Assembly: GCA_016218915.1 (NCBI GenBank)
Contig: JACRCQ010000043.1
Location: forward strand, 1-55,376
From: Deltaproteobacteria bacterium
GTDB lineage: Bacteria > Myxococcota_A > Polyangia > Polyangiales > Polyangiaceae
Direction: 5' to 3'
DNA length: 55,376 nucleotides
The position numbers and the translations under genes were made by a program. The notes beneath the pieces were generated by a model. That model ran no database searches. It was not told the DNA's origin and saw only the letters and a list, made by a program, of their open reading frames with translations. Below are positions 42,984 to 51,973 of the stretch, piece by piece (positions within the stretch are counted from its first letter, which is position 1; each line of letters starts with the position of its first letter).

Positions 42984-44723
42984 TCAAGACCGCGTACCCG
43001 CTGACGCCTCCGGGCGATTGTGCGGAAGCAGGAACTGGAACCGGTTGCCTGACGCCCCATCACACGCGAGCCAGATCGACCCTCCGTGTGCTTCCACCGC
43101 GCGCTTGCAGAACGCGAGCCCCAGCCCGGTGGAATGGCGGACATCGGAGCGACGCGGCTCTGCCGTGGCAAACATCTCGAAGATGCGATCCCGGGCCTCG
43201 CTCGGAATCTCGGGACCATTGTCGCTCACCGTGAACAGCAGCGCAGCGCCGCATCCAGGCAGGCTGCCCGCTGTCACCTCGCTCGAGGCGGGCTCGACGG
43301 CGATGAGCACCCGTCCACCCTCCGGCGTGTACTTGAGCCCGTTGGCAGCGAGATTCTCGAGCACCCGCGTGATCAGGTCCACATCGAGCATCGCTGCCGG
43401 TGCGCCGTCGGTCGGGGCTGCCTCGAGGGAGACCTGCCTCGCAGCTGCCACCACGGACAGCCTGCCGATCACGGATCGGACGATCTCGTGCGGCTGGCAC
43501 ATCCGCGGGCGCACCGGGAACTCGCCCGCCTCCAGCTTGTTGAGGTCGAGCAGCCCGCTGACCAGGATGAGCATCTCCTCCGAGGCCGATTGCGCTGCGT
43601 CGAGCACGCGCAGCCGCTCGGTCATTCCCTGGCGCACCAGAGCCATGCGGAGCACTTCGAGCGACGTGAGCACGACGCCCAGGGGGCTGCGTAGATCGTG
43701 CACCAGCATGCTCGTCATGTCCTTGCGCAGACGTCCGATCTGCTTGAGGCTGCGCGCGTTCGAGATCGCCTGCGACATGTGCTCGGCGACCATCTCGAGC
43801 AGCGATCGATCCTCGGCGTCGAACGCGTACGGCGTGTCGCTCTCCGCGTCGAGGAATCCGAACGTCCGGGTTCCATCTCGAAGGGGCGCGCACAGCTCGC
43901 TTCGGACGTTGGGCGAGAGCATCACGTAGTTGTCGTGGTGCCGCACGTCGCCCACCAGGATGCTTCGTCCTGTCTTGACCACCTCGCCAGTCACGCCTTC
44001 GCCCACGGCCTGCTTGTGCCCGATCGGAAGCGGCATCGGGTGCTCCGAGCTGGCAGCGCAATGGATGACCCGCCCTGTGTCGTCATCCACGAGCCCGATG
44101 CCCACGATCTGGTATCCGAGCTGCTCCCGCACGCAGTCTGCGGTCCTCTGGAGCAACACATCGAGGTCCATGGTCGACGTGATGATGCGGCTCACCTCGC
44201 CCAGGACCATGAGCTGGTTGAGCCTGTGGCGCCCCACTTCCACGGAACGCAGATTTCGTATGGCCATGGACAGCGATCGGGTCAGCTCTTCGAGCCATGC
44301 CCCGTCCGCCCGCAAGCGTCCTGCAATCGGGCTCTCCAGGCACAGGATCCCGACGACCCCCTCACCGACCTGCAGCGGGATGGCAAGGGAGGAGAGCATC
44401 CCTGGCAACCACGTCTCGAGATCCTTGGTGGCCGGGAGGTCTTCGAGGGAAAGCACGCCGGGACGCTTGGCGGCGCGTCCGGCGAGCCCGCATCCGAGAT
44501 ACCTGCGGGCGCCTTCTGGCAGCGTTCCGCCTTCGGAGGAAGCTGCCCAGCGCAGCACGACCTCCTGGTGCAACATGTCGGTGGTGGCGAGCCCGGCGAA
44601 CGTCGCACCCGACACCTCCACAGCGATGCGAAGCATCTCGCGTGCAACGGAGTCCAGATCCTCGGTCTGGCTTGCATGCAGCCCGAGCTGGCAGATCCGA
44701 GCCGTCACCATCACTTCAGACAT
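42984..44723 (-). CDS. Double-GAF sensor histidine kinase
   Basis: 579 residues, cytoplasmic. GAF 1 (about 18-158) and GAF 2 (about 175-325, ending FGFLDAESDTPYAFDAED) are followed by HisKA with His342 in MLVHDLRSPLGVVL. The HATPase domain (NLAANGLKYTPEGG, DNGPEIP, STGLGLAFCKRAVEAHGG) is complete. No receiver is attached and no response regulator is adjacent. It is divergent from the DUF3348 gene with 100 bases between starts, so the shared region holds both promoters. A regulatory link to the neighbouring motor operon is possible but not shown. Confidence 0.92.
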   Translation of the reverse strand: MSEVMVTARICQLGLHASQTEDLDSVAREMLRIAVEVSGATFAGLATTDMLHQEVVLRWAASSEGGTLPEGARRYLGCGLAGRAAKRPGVLSLEDLPATKDLETWLPGMLSSLAIPLQVGEGVVGILCLESPIAGRLRADGAWLEELTRSLSMAIRNLRSVEVGRHRLNQLMVLGEVSRIITSTMDLDVLLQRTADCVREQLGYQIVGIGLVDDDTGRVIHCAASSEHPMPLPIGHKQAVGEGVTGEVVKTGRSILVGDVRHHDNYVMLSPNVRSELCAPLRDGTRTFGFLDAESDTPYAFDAEDRSLLEMVAEHMSQAISNARSLKQIGRLRKDMTSMLVHDLRSPLGVVLTSLEVLRMALVRQGMTERLRVLDAAQSASEEMLILVSGLLDLNKLEAGEFPVRPRMCQPHEIVRSVIGRLSVVAAARQVSLEAAPTDGAPAAMLDVDLITRVLENLAANGLKYTPEGGRVLIAVEPASSEVTAGSLPGCGAALLFTVSDNGPEIPSEARDRIFEMFATAEPRRSDVRHSTGLGLAFCKRAVEAHGGSIWLACDGASGNRFQFLLPHNRPEASAGTRS

Positions 44724-44823
44724 GCGAGATGGGCAGGGATGCTAGCACGGCTCCGCTGCTCGGGGTGAAGTCGGATGCTGGCTGCTTGCGCTCCAGTGGG
44801 GCTGACGGTAGACGCCTGGCTCG

Positions 44824-45690
44824 ATGCCGACACCGTCCGACAAGCGACTCGGGCCCCTGGGTGCAGCTCTGGCGCCCTACCTGGTGCCACGTGCCGCGAC
44901 GGGCGGTGCCTCGAAGAAGCGTGGCGCACGGCGAGCGGATTCGACTCCACCCGCCCCGGACGCCTTTGCCGCAGAGCCTGTCGCGACGATGGCAGCCGTC
45001 CTCGATTTTTCCGGAAGCATGCGTCTGGCAGAGACCTTGAGCACCTTCGAGCAGCCACTTGCGGCCGGCTCAAGACCGCCCACCAGCCCGCTCGCCTCCC
45101 GCGTCCACAGGGAAATCGAGACGGTGCGTGCGCGGGTCGATCGTGCGTTTGCCGATCCTTTTCGCTCCCGCAACAACCTGGCCGACGCCAACACCGCTTG
45201 GACGATCCTGTCCGAGGCGGGCGCGTGGTCTGGCGATGCCAAGGCAGTCTCGCGCGCAGCGCGCGATCTATGGGATCCCATTGCCACGCTCGTCGCCGGC
45301 CGGATTGAATTCGTGCGCGCGTCGCTGTTCGACATCCGCGAAGAGATCGCCCCTGAGCTGCGCGCCGCAGGGCCCCGGGCCGAACGCCTCGAAACCCTCG
45401 ACCGCGTGGTGCACGCTGCCATGCGCGAGCCTGTGGACAAGCTTTTCGCTCGAATCCTGCCTCTCATGGAGGCCCGCTTCGGCGAAGACCTCGCGCTGTC
45501 CGTGGCTTTGATCCTCTCGGAGCGGACAGGGGATGGGAAGCCGGAGGATCTGGCAGGGTGGTACCAAGGCGATGGGCTGCTCGCCCGCCACGTGCGCCAG
45601 GGGCGCGATGTGGTCCTCGGCGTGCTGGAGTTCGAGGCTGATCGGCTGATGGCGCTCGCAGAAGCGTGCTGCGGCGCGGTCGACGATTGA
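44824..45690 (+). CDS. DUF3348 family protein, first gene of a ZorAB-like motor operon
   Basis: 288 residues, soluble. A basic, disordered N-terminus (about 1-55) is followed by a helical domain (about 56-285; LDFSGSMRLAETLSTFEQPL, VHREIETVRARVDRAFADPF, VHAAMREPVDKLFARILPLM, RQGRDVVLGVLEFEADRLM). This matches DUF3348, a family known from beta- and gammaproteobacteria next to DUF802, OmpA-like and DUF2894 genes. There is no enzyme motif. It lies 60 bases before the DUF802 channel-like gene. Its role may be to link the motor tail to a cytoplasmic target; that is inference from position. Confidence 0.82.
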   Translation: MPTPSDKRLGPLGAALAPYLVPRAATGGASKKRGARRADSTPPAPDAFAAEPVATMAAVLDFSGSMRLAETLSTFEQPLAAGSRPPTSPLASRVHREIETVRARVDRAFADPFRSRNNLADANTAWTILSEAGAWSGDAKAVSRAARDLWDPIATLVAGRIEFVRASLFDIREEIAPELRAAGPRAERLETLDRVVHAAMREPVDKLFARILPLMEARFGEDLALSVALILSERTGDGKPEDLAGWYQGDGLLARHVRQGRDVVLGVLEFEADRLMALAEACCGAVDD

Positions 45691-45750
45691 ACCCAGCCCG
45701 CTGAAGGCGTAAGTCCGCCCGCTCGGGTCGACCGTGCGACCGGACCTGCC

Positions 45751-48501
45751 ATGACTCGGATTGCTGTACTCATCTGCGGAAGCATCGGCATCGCGCTCGT
45801 CGCGCGCGCGGCCATGTTCTACCGTTCGACGGATCGGCTCTCCTTTGGCCTGGCCATCCTGATCGGCTCAGGTCTCCTGGTTGGACTCACAGAGCTGTTC
45901 CTGCGCGCAGCTCGTGCAGAGCGGCTGATGTCCGAGCTTCGGCGAAAAGCCCCGGACACCCTCGAAGCCGTGGACACCTGCAGCGTCGAGCTCAAAGGCC
46001 TGCTCCGACGACGTCTCGCGGGCAACGCGGTGCAGATACCGGCGGCGTGGTTCACGACCTACCTGCTCGGCCTGCTGGTCATGGTCGGCATGCTCGGGAC
46101 GTTCCTTGGGCTGTTCGAGTCGCTGCGGGGCGCCCGGGAAGCGCTCACGACCAGCGGTGACGTCGACGCGCTTCGTTCTGCCCTCGTCTCTCCCTTGCAA
46201 GGTCTTTCACGGGCCTTCGGTCTGTCCGCGGCCGGCGTGTCAGCCTCGGCCACGTTGGGGCTCGCAGCGGTGTTCACGCGACGCGCGGAGTCGCGCTTCG
46301 TGGAGGTGATCACCGCGATCGTGACCGGGCCCCTGTCTGCATTCACAGCGGCTGGGCGTCAGCTCACCGCACTCGAGGTGGTGGCAGCCCACGGCCCGGA
46401 TCTCGCCCTGTCGGCGCGTGCGCTGCAGGACGCGTCGCGCCAGCTCGAAGCCTTGCGCACCGAGATGATCGCTTCGCAGGAAGCTGCGGCTGCGCGGTCC
46501 GCAGAGGCGATTCGCGCCACAGCCGCGGAGGTCCGCGCTGATCTGCGCGCGGGCATCGATCGGGCCGCAGAAGCCACGGACAAGGCGCTGCGTCCGCTCT
46601 TTGATCATGTGAGCGGTCGAGTGAGCGAGGTGGCGCAGCAGCACCAGGCCGCAGGGCTTGCGTTGCAGGCAGAGACACGCCAAATCGAGGCGCTCCGCAG
46701 GGATCTGCTGTCGTCGCAGGAGGCGAGCGCGGCTCGATCCGCCGAAGCGATTCGGGCGACCGCTGCGGAAGTGCGCAAGGACATCCAGGGCGGGATCGAT
46801 CGCGCGGTGCAAGCCACAGAGACCGCTGTGGGGCCGCTGTTCGATCGACTTGCGGATCGCGCAGGGCAGGCTGCTGGAGAGCACCTTGCGCGCTGGTCGG
46901 ATCGTCTCGAGGAGGAGTCCAAAGCTCGCGAGCTGGCCCACGCTCGTCATCTCGAAGAAGTGCGTGCCGCGCTTTCCGAAGCTGCGGCGTCGGTATCGGC
47001 TGAGGTGCGCCCGGGCGTGCAGAAGCTCGAGAAGCAGCTTGCCGCAGTGCTGGAGCAGGTCGCAGCCCGGTTGATCGAGCTTGCATCCACCCAGCAGGCG
47101 CAGGCTGATTCGCTTGGGCGAGCCATGCACGGCATGGTGGAGTCGGCCGCAGACGCGGACCGCGCGCGCGCCGAGGCTCTCCGCGCCGAAGTCGAGCGGT
47201 TGCTGCAAGGCGTCTCCCAGCGGATCGATCAGTGGCTCGAAGCATCGTCTTCCTCGGGAGAGCAGGTCGCGCGCAAGCACGATGAAGCGGCTCGGGTGGT
47301 GCGAGAGCGTCTCGATGCCCTGGTCGAAGAAGTGCGTCGCAGCACGACCCAGCTTGCAGACGACGAGCGGGCGCGGGCCACGGCGCTGCACGAGCACCTG
47401 GAGCGGACCGCACGGTCGGTCGAAGCTGCAGCGAGCTCCTCAGCGCAGGCGGATGTGGAGCGGGTGCGATCACTTCGCGACACGGCGGAGCAGGTGCGGC
47501 TCGATCTGGAGCGGTCGGCTGAAGCTGGACGCATGCGGACCGAGCAGATCGCCTCTGCGGTGGAGCGATTCGCAGGCGCGCTGGATCATGTGGAGCAGCA
47601 GGCATCGGCGCGCATGCACGAGCAGGTCGCGCTGCTCGTCGGCAGCATGGCAGAGCAGGTTGCGCGCCTCGAAGCCGACCACCTCAAGCGATCCGCGGAA
47701 GCGGCGGCGAGCCTGGAGCGTCTCGATGGCGTGCTGTCGGCCCACTTGCAGCAGCTCGGCAAAGGGCTGGCCGAGCCTCTGGCCGAAGTCATTCGCGCGT
47801 CCATCCGGGCACCAGAAGCCGCTGCCCAGCTCGTCGTTTCAGCACGCCACAGCCTGGAGCAGCGCCAGGACGCGGACAGCCGTCGCGATGGTCAGGCTGA
47901 GGCGCTGCTCGAGCGGCTCGCCGACGCAGCAGGCGCGGTCACGCGCGCGGCAGCGTCGCATGGCGAGAGCATCGAGGCCTTCGTTCAGGCAGCAGAGCGT
48001 CGCACCGCCCAGGCCGAAGCGCGATCCGAGGAGCGCCTCGGCAAGCTGCTCGAAGGGATGCAGAGCGTGGTCGAGCTGCAGGCCGAGCGTCTCGCAGCGT
48101 TCGAGTCGCGGCTCGAGACGGCGCGAGGGCAGAGTGCAGAAGCATTGGCCGAGCGTCTTTCCGAGCATGCCCGGGTGTTGGCCGAGAGCGTGACCGCCAC
48201 TGCGACCGTGGTGCACGAGGCTGCGGATCTGGTGCATGCGGGCGGCGCCGAGATGTCGTCGGTCGCGGAGATGTTCACCGCGGCCGTGGATCAGTACCGC
48301 GCCGCGAGCGATCGCCTGATGAACGGCCTGGGTCCGATCGAGGAGGCGATGGAGCGGGCAGGGCAGCGCGACACGGTCGATCTGCTCGGTGCGTATCTGG
48401 ACCAGACCCGAGAGGTCTTCGATTCCTCGCTGAGATTCCAGCGCGAGCTGTTCTCGGAGCTTCGCGCGCTTCGGACAGGACGCAGCCCGGCAGACGCATG
48501 A
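45751..48501 (+). CDS. DUF802 protein: MotA/ExbB/ZorA-like channel with long helical tail
   Basis: 916 residues. Four membrane helices are seen at about 3-23, 31-52, 98-121 and 152-174. Helices 3 and 4 carry the MotA/ExbB-type signatures: VGMLGTFLGLFESL (Thr117) and GLSRAFGLSAAGVSASATLG with several Ser/Thr. These line the ion path in ExbB, MotA and ZorA. From residue 200 on there is only Ala/Arg/Glu-rich helix. Two homologous units of 80 residues start at 231 and 311 (ARSAEAIRATAAEVR in both; DUF802 repeats). The ~700-residue cytoplasmic tail is like the long tail of ZorA. The stop overlaps the OmpA-like gene by 4 bases (ATGA). Confidence 0.86.
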   Translation: MTRIAVLICGSIGIALVARAAMFYRSTDRLSFGLAILIGSGLLVGLTELFLRAARAERLMSELRRKAPDTLEAVDTCSVELKGLLRRRLAGNAVQIPAAWFTTYLLGLLVMVGMLGTFLGLFESLRGAREALTTSGDVDALRSALVSPLQGLSRAFGLSAAGVSASATLGLAAVFTRRAESRFVEVITAIVTGPLSAFTAAGRQLTALEVVAAHGPDLALSARALQDASRQLEALRTEMIASQEAAAARSAEAIRATAAEVRADLRAGIDRAAEATDKALRPLFDHVSGRVSEVAQQHQAAGLALQAETRQIEALRRDLLSSQEASAARSAEAIRATAAEVRKDIQGGIDRAVQATETAVGPLFDRLADRAGQAAGEHLARWSDRLEEESKARELAHARHLEEVRAALSEAAASVSAEVRPGVQKLEKQLAAVLEQVAARLIELASTQQAQADSLGRAMHGMVESAADADRARAEALRAEVERLLQGVSQRIDQWLEASSSSGEQVARKHDEAARVVRERLDALVEEVRRSTTQLADDERARATALHEHLERTARSVEAAASSSAQADVERVRSLRDTAEQVRLDLERSAEAGRMRTEQIASAVERFAGALDHVEQQASARMHEQVALLVGSMAEQVARLEADHLKRSAEAAASLERLDGVLSAHLQQLGKGLAEPLAEVIRASIRAPEAAAQLVVSARHSLEQRQDADSRRDGQAEALLERLADAAGAVTRAAASHGESIEAFVQAAERRTAQAEARSEERLGKLLEGMQSVVELQAERLAAFESRLETARGQSAEALAERLSEHARVLAESVTATATVVHEAADLVHAGGAEMSSVAEMFTAAVDQYRAASDRLMNGLGPIEEAMERAGQRDTVDLLGAYLDQTREVFDSSLRFQRELFSELRALRTGRSPADA

Positions 48502-49136
48502 TGAACGATCAGGTCGAGGAATCGCCTCTGCAGTCATCGGTCATCTGGCCGGTGTTCGGCGATCTCATGGCCTGCCTGTTCGGCCTGTTCGTGCTGTTCT
48601 TCGTGTGGGCCATCGCGTTCCAGGTCGATCTCACGGAGCACCTCAAGAAGGAGCGTGCATCGCGAGAGGCAGAGACGTCGCGCCTGCATGCGCTGGAGTC
48701 CGCCCTGGCCGGTCCTCTTGCCGCTGGAAGGATCACGCTGGTCGACGGCCGCATCGGCATCCGCGGCAGCGTGCTGTTCGAGCTGAACTCGGCCGAGATG
48801 CAGCCTGAAGGGCAGCAGCTGATCGCAGACCTCGCATTGCCGCTCAAGACCTGGGTGGAGCAGCACGACGAGGTGATCATGGTGAGCGGGTTCACGGACG
48901 ATCTGCGGGTGCAGGTGCCAGCGCAGGGGTTCAAGGACAACTGGGACCTGTCGGCGCAGCGTGCGCTCACGGTCACGCGTGGGCTGATCGCGGCCGGGCT
49001 TCCGGCGAGCGAGGTCTTTGCCGCAGGCTTTGGCGAGCAGCAGCCGGTGGTGCCCAACAACAGCGCCGAGAACCGCGCACGGAATCGCCGCGTGGAGATC
49101 TCGCCGATCCCGCGCAACCGCAACGCAAGGCGCTGA
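48498..49136 (+). CDS. MotB/ZorB-like OmpA-domain protein
   Basis: 212 residues (211 if it starts at the next ATG, 48501). There is a short cytoplasmic N-terminus, then one membrane helix with a conserved Asp at its entrance (WPVFGDLMACLFGLFVLFF, Asp23). This is the same position as the ion-binding Asp of MotB, ExbD and ZorB. A coiled coil (about 48-75) leads to a C-terminal OmpA-like peptidoglycan-binding domain: VLFELNSAEM, MVSGFTDD, NNSAENRARNRRVEI with the Asp and Arg that hold diaminopimelate. The stop and the next start are two bases apart. It is the stator partner of the preceding channel-like protein. Confidence 0.9.
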   Translation: MMNDQVEESPLQSSVIWPVFGDLMACLFGLFVLFFVWAIAFQVDLTEHLKKERASREAETSRLHALESALAGPLAAGRITLVDGRIGIRGSVLFELNSAEMQPEGQQLIADLALPLKTWVEQHDEVIMVSGFTDDLRVQVPAQGFKDNWDLSAQRALTVTRGLIAAGLPASEVFAAGFGEQQPVVPNNSAENRARNRRVEISPIPRNRNARR

Positions 49137-49138
49137 GC

Positions 49139-49906
49139 ATGGGCGAGGAGGCGACGGTCACCTGGCAGCAGGCAGCCGAGCAGTTCGCGCGGCTCAGGGA
49201 TCAAGGCGCGGCATCGTTCGATCCGCCTGCGGCGAGGTTCATCGAATCGCTTCTGGCACGTGCGAGCGTGCTGTCCGAAGGTGCACAGGCGCGGCTGGTG
49301 GCGCGGGTGACAGCGCGCGTGGCCCTGCTCGAGACCGCATTTGCCGCTGCGCGCGAGGAGGCGCAGGGGCGCGTGGAAACGCTGCAGCAGGCGGGTGGCG
49401 AGGACGGGAAGGTCACGGCCGCATTCTTCACCGGCGACTACAAGGATGCGTCGCGACGCGCGCTGCGGGCGCTGCGCGAGCTGAAACGATCTCGAATGCC
49501 GCACATGCAAGCCGGGCTGCTGCGTCTTGCAGACACGGCCCGGACGCGGCGTACGCGTCTTCCGCAGCCGGTGGCGCGGGACCTTCGTGCGATGGAGTCA
49601 GGGCGCCCTTCCGCGCCGCCCCGGTCGCTTTCGACAGCGCTTTCGTGGGCGATCTACAGGGAGACCGAGGACGAGCTCAACGCGATACTGCTGGCAGCGC
49701 GCGCCACGGAGAACATGCCGGAGTCGGTGGGGGCCTACAACGGATTGCGGCTCGCTGCGCGATCGATGCAGGTGTTTGCGGAGCTGTCTTCGCCGTACTT
49801 GCGTACGCTCGTGGCGCGTCTGCGTGACATTGCCGTGCTGCAGCGCCTGCCTGAGCGCAAGAAGCCCAAGACGGGCGCGCGGCGCTCCTCTCGCGGGAAA
49901 CCCTAG
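49139..49906 (+). CDS. DUF2894 family protein, last gene of the ZorAB-like operon
   Basis: 255 residues, soluble and helical. It has an N-terminal helical segment (QAAEQFARLRDQGAASFDPP, ARFIESLLARASVLSEGAQ), a middle part (KDASRRALRALRELKRSRMP) and a C-terminal basic end (RLPERKKPKTGARRSSRGKP). This matches DUF2894, a family that occurs with DUF3348, DUF802 and OmpA-like genes. No catalytic motif was seen. The Lys/Arg-rich end could bind nucleic acid, but that is only a guess. Spacing of 2 bases to the OmpA-like gene shows co-translation. Confidence 0.82.
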   Translation: MGEEATVTWQQAAEQFARLRDQGAASFDPPAARFIESLLARASVLSEGAQARLVARVTARVALLETAFAAAREEAQGRVETLQQAGGEDGKVTAAFFTGDYKDASRRALRALRELKRSRMPHMQAGLLRLADTARTRRTRLPQPVARDLRAMESGRPSAPPRSLSTALSWAIYRETEDELNAILLAARATENMPESVGAYNGLRLAARSMQVFAELSSPYLRTLVARLRDIAVLQRLPERKKPKTGARRSSRGKP

Positions 49907-49963
49907 GGGGCTACCTTTCAGGGGCAGAGTATTTTACAGGGAGACGGGAGATCGGGAGGGGAT

Positions 49964-50173
49964 ATGAATCTCACGGATCGCGCGGAGCTTGCGGGAGACC
50001 CTGGTTGCCTCGCGGATCCTCGCAGAGGCTGGCGCGACGGGGCCGACCTGTTGAACCGGCGGTGGTATCGACGATTCGAGGCGCAGCGTGGGTACCGACG
50101 ATTCGAGGCGCGCGGCCGGGGGTACCGACGATTCGAGGCGCGCGGCCGGGGGTACGAACGACGCCATGGATAG
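49964..50173 (+). CDS. Possible small Arg-rich repeat protein
   Basis: 69 residues with a strong Shine-Dalgarno (GGGAGGGG) very close to ATG. The C-terminal half is built from repeats of YRRFEARGRG, encoded by a 30-bp DNA repeat. All frames across the repeat are open, so coding is uncertain. It has no hydrophobic segment. Confidence 0.3.
   Translation: MNLTDRAELAGDPGCLADPRRGWRDGADLLNRRWYRRFEAQRGYRRFEARGRGYRRFEARGRGYERRHG
50064..50150. repeat. 30-bp tandem repeat, two exact copies and one variant
   Basis: Units at 50091-50120 and 50121-50150 are identical (GGTACCGACGATTCGAGGCG at the start). A 27-base variant lies at 50064-50090, and a partial unit follows at 50151. There are no spacers, so it is not a CRISPR array. 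Confidence 0.85.
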
Positions 50174-50481
50174 ATCCGCCGGCTAAAGTGCCGGCGGCTG
50201 ATGCAAGGCTGTGCGCGGTTAGCCAAGCCCCCATCCGGGGGCTCTTCGGCCCTCCCATTGAACCATCAATACATAGCTTATGCTTTTGCGCCTTCGCGCT
50301 CTCGCTCCTTGCGCTTCCTCGCCCATGCGCCTTTGCGCCTTCCCGTAACCTACTCCGCAAGTGCCGCATCAGGAATTTCGGCATGCCTTCTTCCGCATGC
50401 GGTGGCACGGAGAGAGGTACAATGCGGTGCCCGACCGTGCTTGAACCGCCCCGGGCTTCCCGGTACGATGGCTGTACGCCC

Positions 50482-51387
50482 ATGGTCATGGATCGTGCAC
50501 ACATCGCGACTGTCTCAGCATTGTTCGCGCTGCTGGTCTTGTGCGGGTGCGGCGGGAGCAGCGACGGCGATGCTCCGAGCGCCGGATCCGACTCCGGATT
50601 GGACGCAAACGAAGTTGGCGACACCCCTCCATCCGATGCAGGCGAGGGCGGCGTGGAAGCCTGCGGTTCCACCACGTGCGGAGCTCTGGAGCAGTGCTAC
50701 GACCACCGATTCTGCGTGGCCAAGCTCGTCGCAATTCCAGAGGGCTACTCCATCGATGCGACCGAGGTGACCCGGGCTCAATACGCATCCTGGCTGGCGA
50801 CCAGCCCGTCGGAGTCGGATCAGCTGCCGGAATGCGCCTGGGCCACGGGACAGATGGGTTTCGCGGAGGGTCACGACCCTCCAGGCGCTGAGGGCCAACT
50901 CCCTGTCGTGATGGTGAGTTGGTGCTCAGCGTACGCGTACTGCAAGGGAGTTGGAAAGAGGCTGTGCGGGCGAATCGGCGGCGGGGCAAACTCGTACGAT
51001 GCTGATGCGGACGCTGCAATGAGCCAGTGGTTCAATGCCTGCAGTGCGCATGCGCAAAACGACTATCCCTACGGGGATACGTACGACGCCCAGACCTGCA
51101 AAGGGTCACAGGACGGGGGCTCCCCGGTGAAGGTGGCGACGTTCCCGGGGTGTCAGTCGTCGGTGGCGGGATATGCCGGTGTGTACGACTTGAGCGGGAA
51201 TGCTGCGGAGTGGGAAGATTCCTGCAGCGGGGCCACGGGAACGAGCGATCATTGCCACCAGCGAGGCGGATCGAGTCAGAGCCAATCGGCCTCGTCCTTG
51301 CGCTGTGACGGCACAGCCGCGAGCGCCGCGAGCCTGCGAGCGTCCCGCGCGTCATGGGTGGGATTCAGGTGTTGCTCCGTGCCCTGA
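50482..51387 (+). CDS. Formylglycine-generating-enzyme-like lipoprotein
   Basis: About 301 residues. ATG 50482 or 50488 begins a normal lipoprotein signal (AHIATVSALFALLVLCGCGG). A start at ATG 50422 has a better Shine-Dalgarno (GAGAGAGG) but gives an overlong N-terminus. After an Asp/Ser/Gly linker and a CGSTTCGALEQC Cys-rich module, the FGE-fold domain begins (IPEGYSIDATEVTRAQYASW). It continues with VMVSWCSAYAYCKGVGKRLC, YDLSGNAAEWEDSC and a terminal ASWVGFRCCSVP. It is similar in layout to the gene at 15160-16131. Enzyme activity is not established for this lipoprotein group. Confidence 0.85.
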   Translation: MVMDRAHIATVSALFALLVLCGCGGSSDGDAPSAGSDSGLDANEVGDTPPSDAGEGGVEACGSTTCGALEQCYDHRFCVAKLVAIPEGYSIDATEVTRAQYASWLATSPSESDQLPECAWATGQMGFAEGHDPPGAEGQLPVVMVSWCSAYAYCKGVGKRLCGRIGGGANSYDADADAAMSQWFNACSAHAQNDYPYGDTYDAQTCKGSQDGGSPVKVATFPGCQSSVAGYAGVYDLSGNAAEWEDSCSGATGTSDHCHQRGGSSQSQSASSLRCDGTAASAASLRASRASWVGFRCCSVP

Positions 51388-51973
51388 GGGGAGACATTCG
51401 CCCGTGACCTGCGCGCGGTAGATCGCGCGCCATTCCTCGCGGCGAGGCAGTTACTCGACGTCCTTGGACAAGACCTCGACCGTGAAGATCTCCGCAGAGG
51501 CTGGCGCGGCAGCGCAAGCAGGTGTGACCATCGAGCACCAGCCCGCTGATCCCTTCTGCGTCTTGATCTGCGGTTATCTGCGAGGTCTGCGGTTCTCCCT
51601 CCATTCGTGCCCGCGCAAAAGATCAGACAGCTCAGCCTGAGGCTGGGCAAGCTCGGGCATGTCGATGCGCTTGGCGCCGAGCCGGAGCCGGCGTCTGAGC
51701 GCCGATCGTGCGGCTGCGGCGGGCCCTTCGCCCCACATCCACGCTCGCTGGGACCGCGCAGGGTTCTCGCCGGACGGTTCGGCTGAAGGACTTCATGGCT
51801 CACGTCATGCGCGATGGAAGAGCTGGACGAGTTGACCTCTTCATCGGTAAACACGTGGAGACACCCGTGAGCCTACGAGAGGACCACCTGGCCCCTGGAT
51901 CTCCACTCAAGTTGACCGCACCGCCTCCCGTTTCGCCGCCCGCGCCTGCCAGCATAGGCATAGGACAAACGCG
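51388..51973. other. Gene-poor stretch, likely decayed
   Basis: About 585 bases. Short frames are present but none has a credible domain or start signal. It includes the motif TCTGCGGTTATCTGCGAGG near 51569 and copy A of a dispersed repeat at 51717-51784. Confidence 0.45.
51717..51784 (+). repeat. Dispersed repeat, copy A
   Basis: About 68 bases (CGGCGGGCCCTTCGCCCCAC at the start) are strongly similar to 52676-52746, with a few substitutions and small indels. The two copies flank the unknown gene at 51974-52498 in direct orientation. Confidence 0.75.

Larger units (their letters stand above)
49907..50481. other. Long intergenic region with tandem repeats
   Basis: About 575 bases. The first 60 bases have an AT-rich spot (GTATTTTACAGG). 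A 30-bp tandem repeat follows, in a possible small reading frame. The rest has C/T-rich sequence and a TACAAT -10-like hexamer at 50418-50423 before the FGE-like gene. Confidence 0.5.

Noticed and set aside
44824..49906. A complete Zorya defence system
   Set aside because: Only the ZorA/ZorB-like pair is present. No ZorC, no SNF2-type helicase-nuclease ZorD and no HNH-type ZorE are seen, so it is reported as ZorAB-like only.
50064..50160. 30-bp repeats as a CRISPR array
   Set aside because: The units are head-to-tail with no spacers and no cas genes are nearby.
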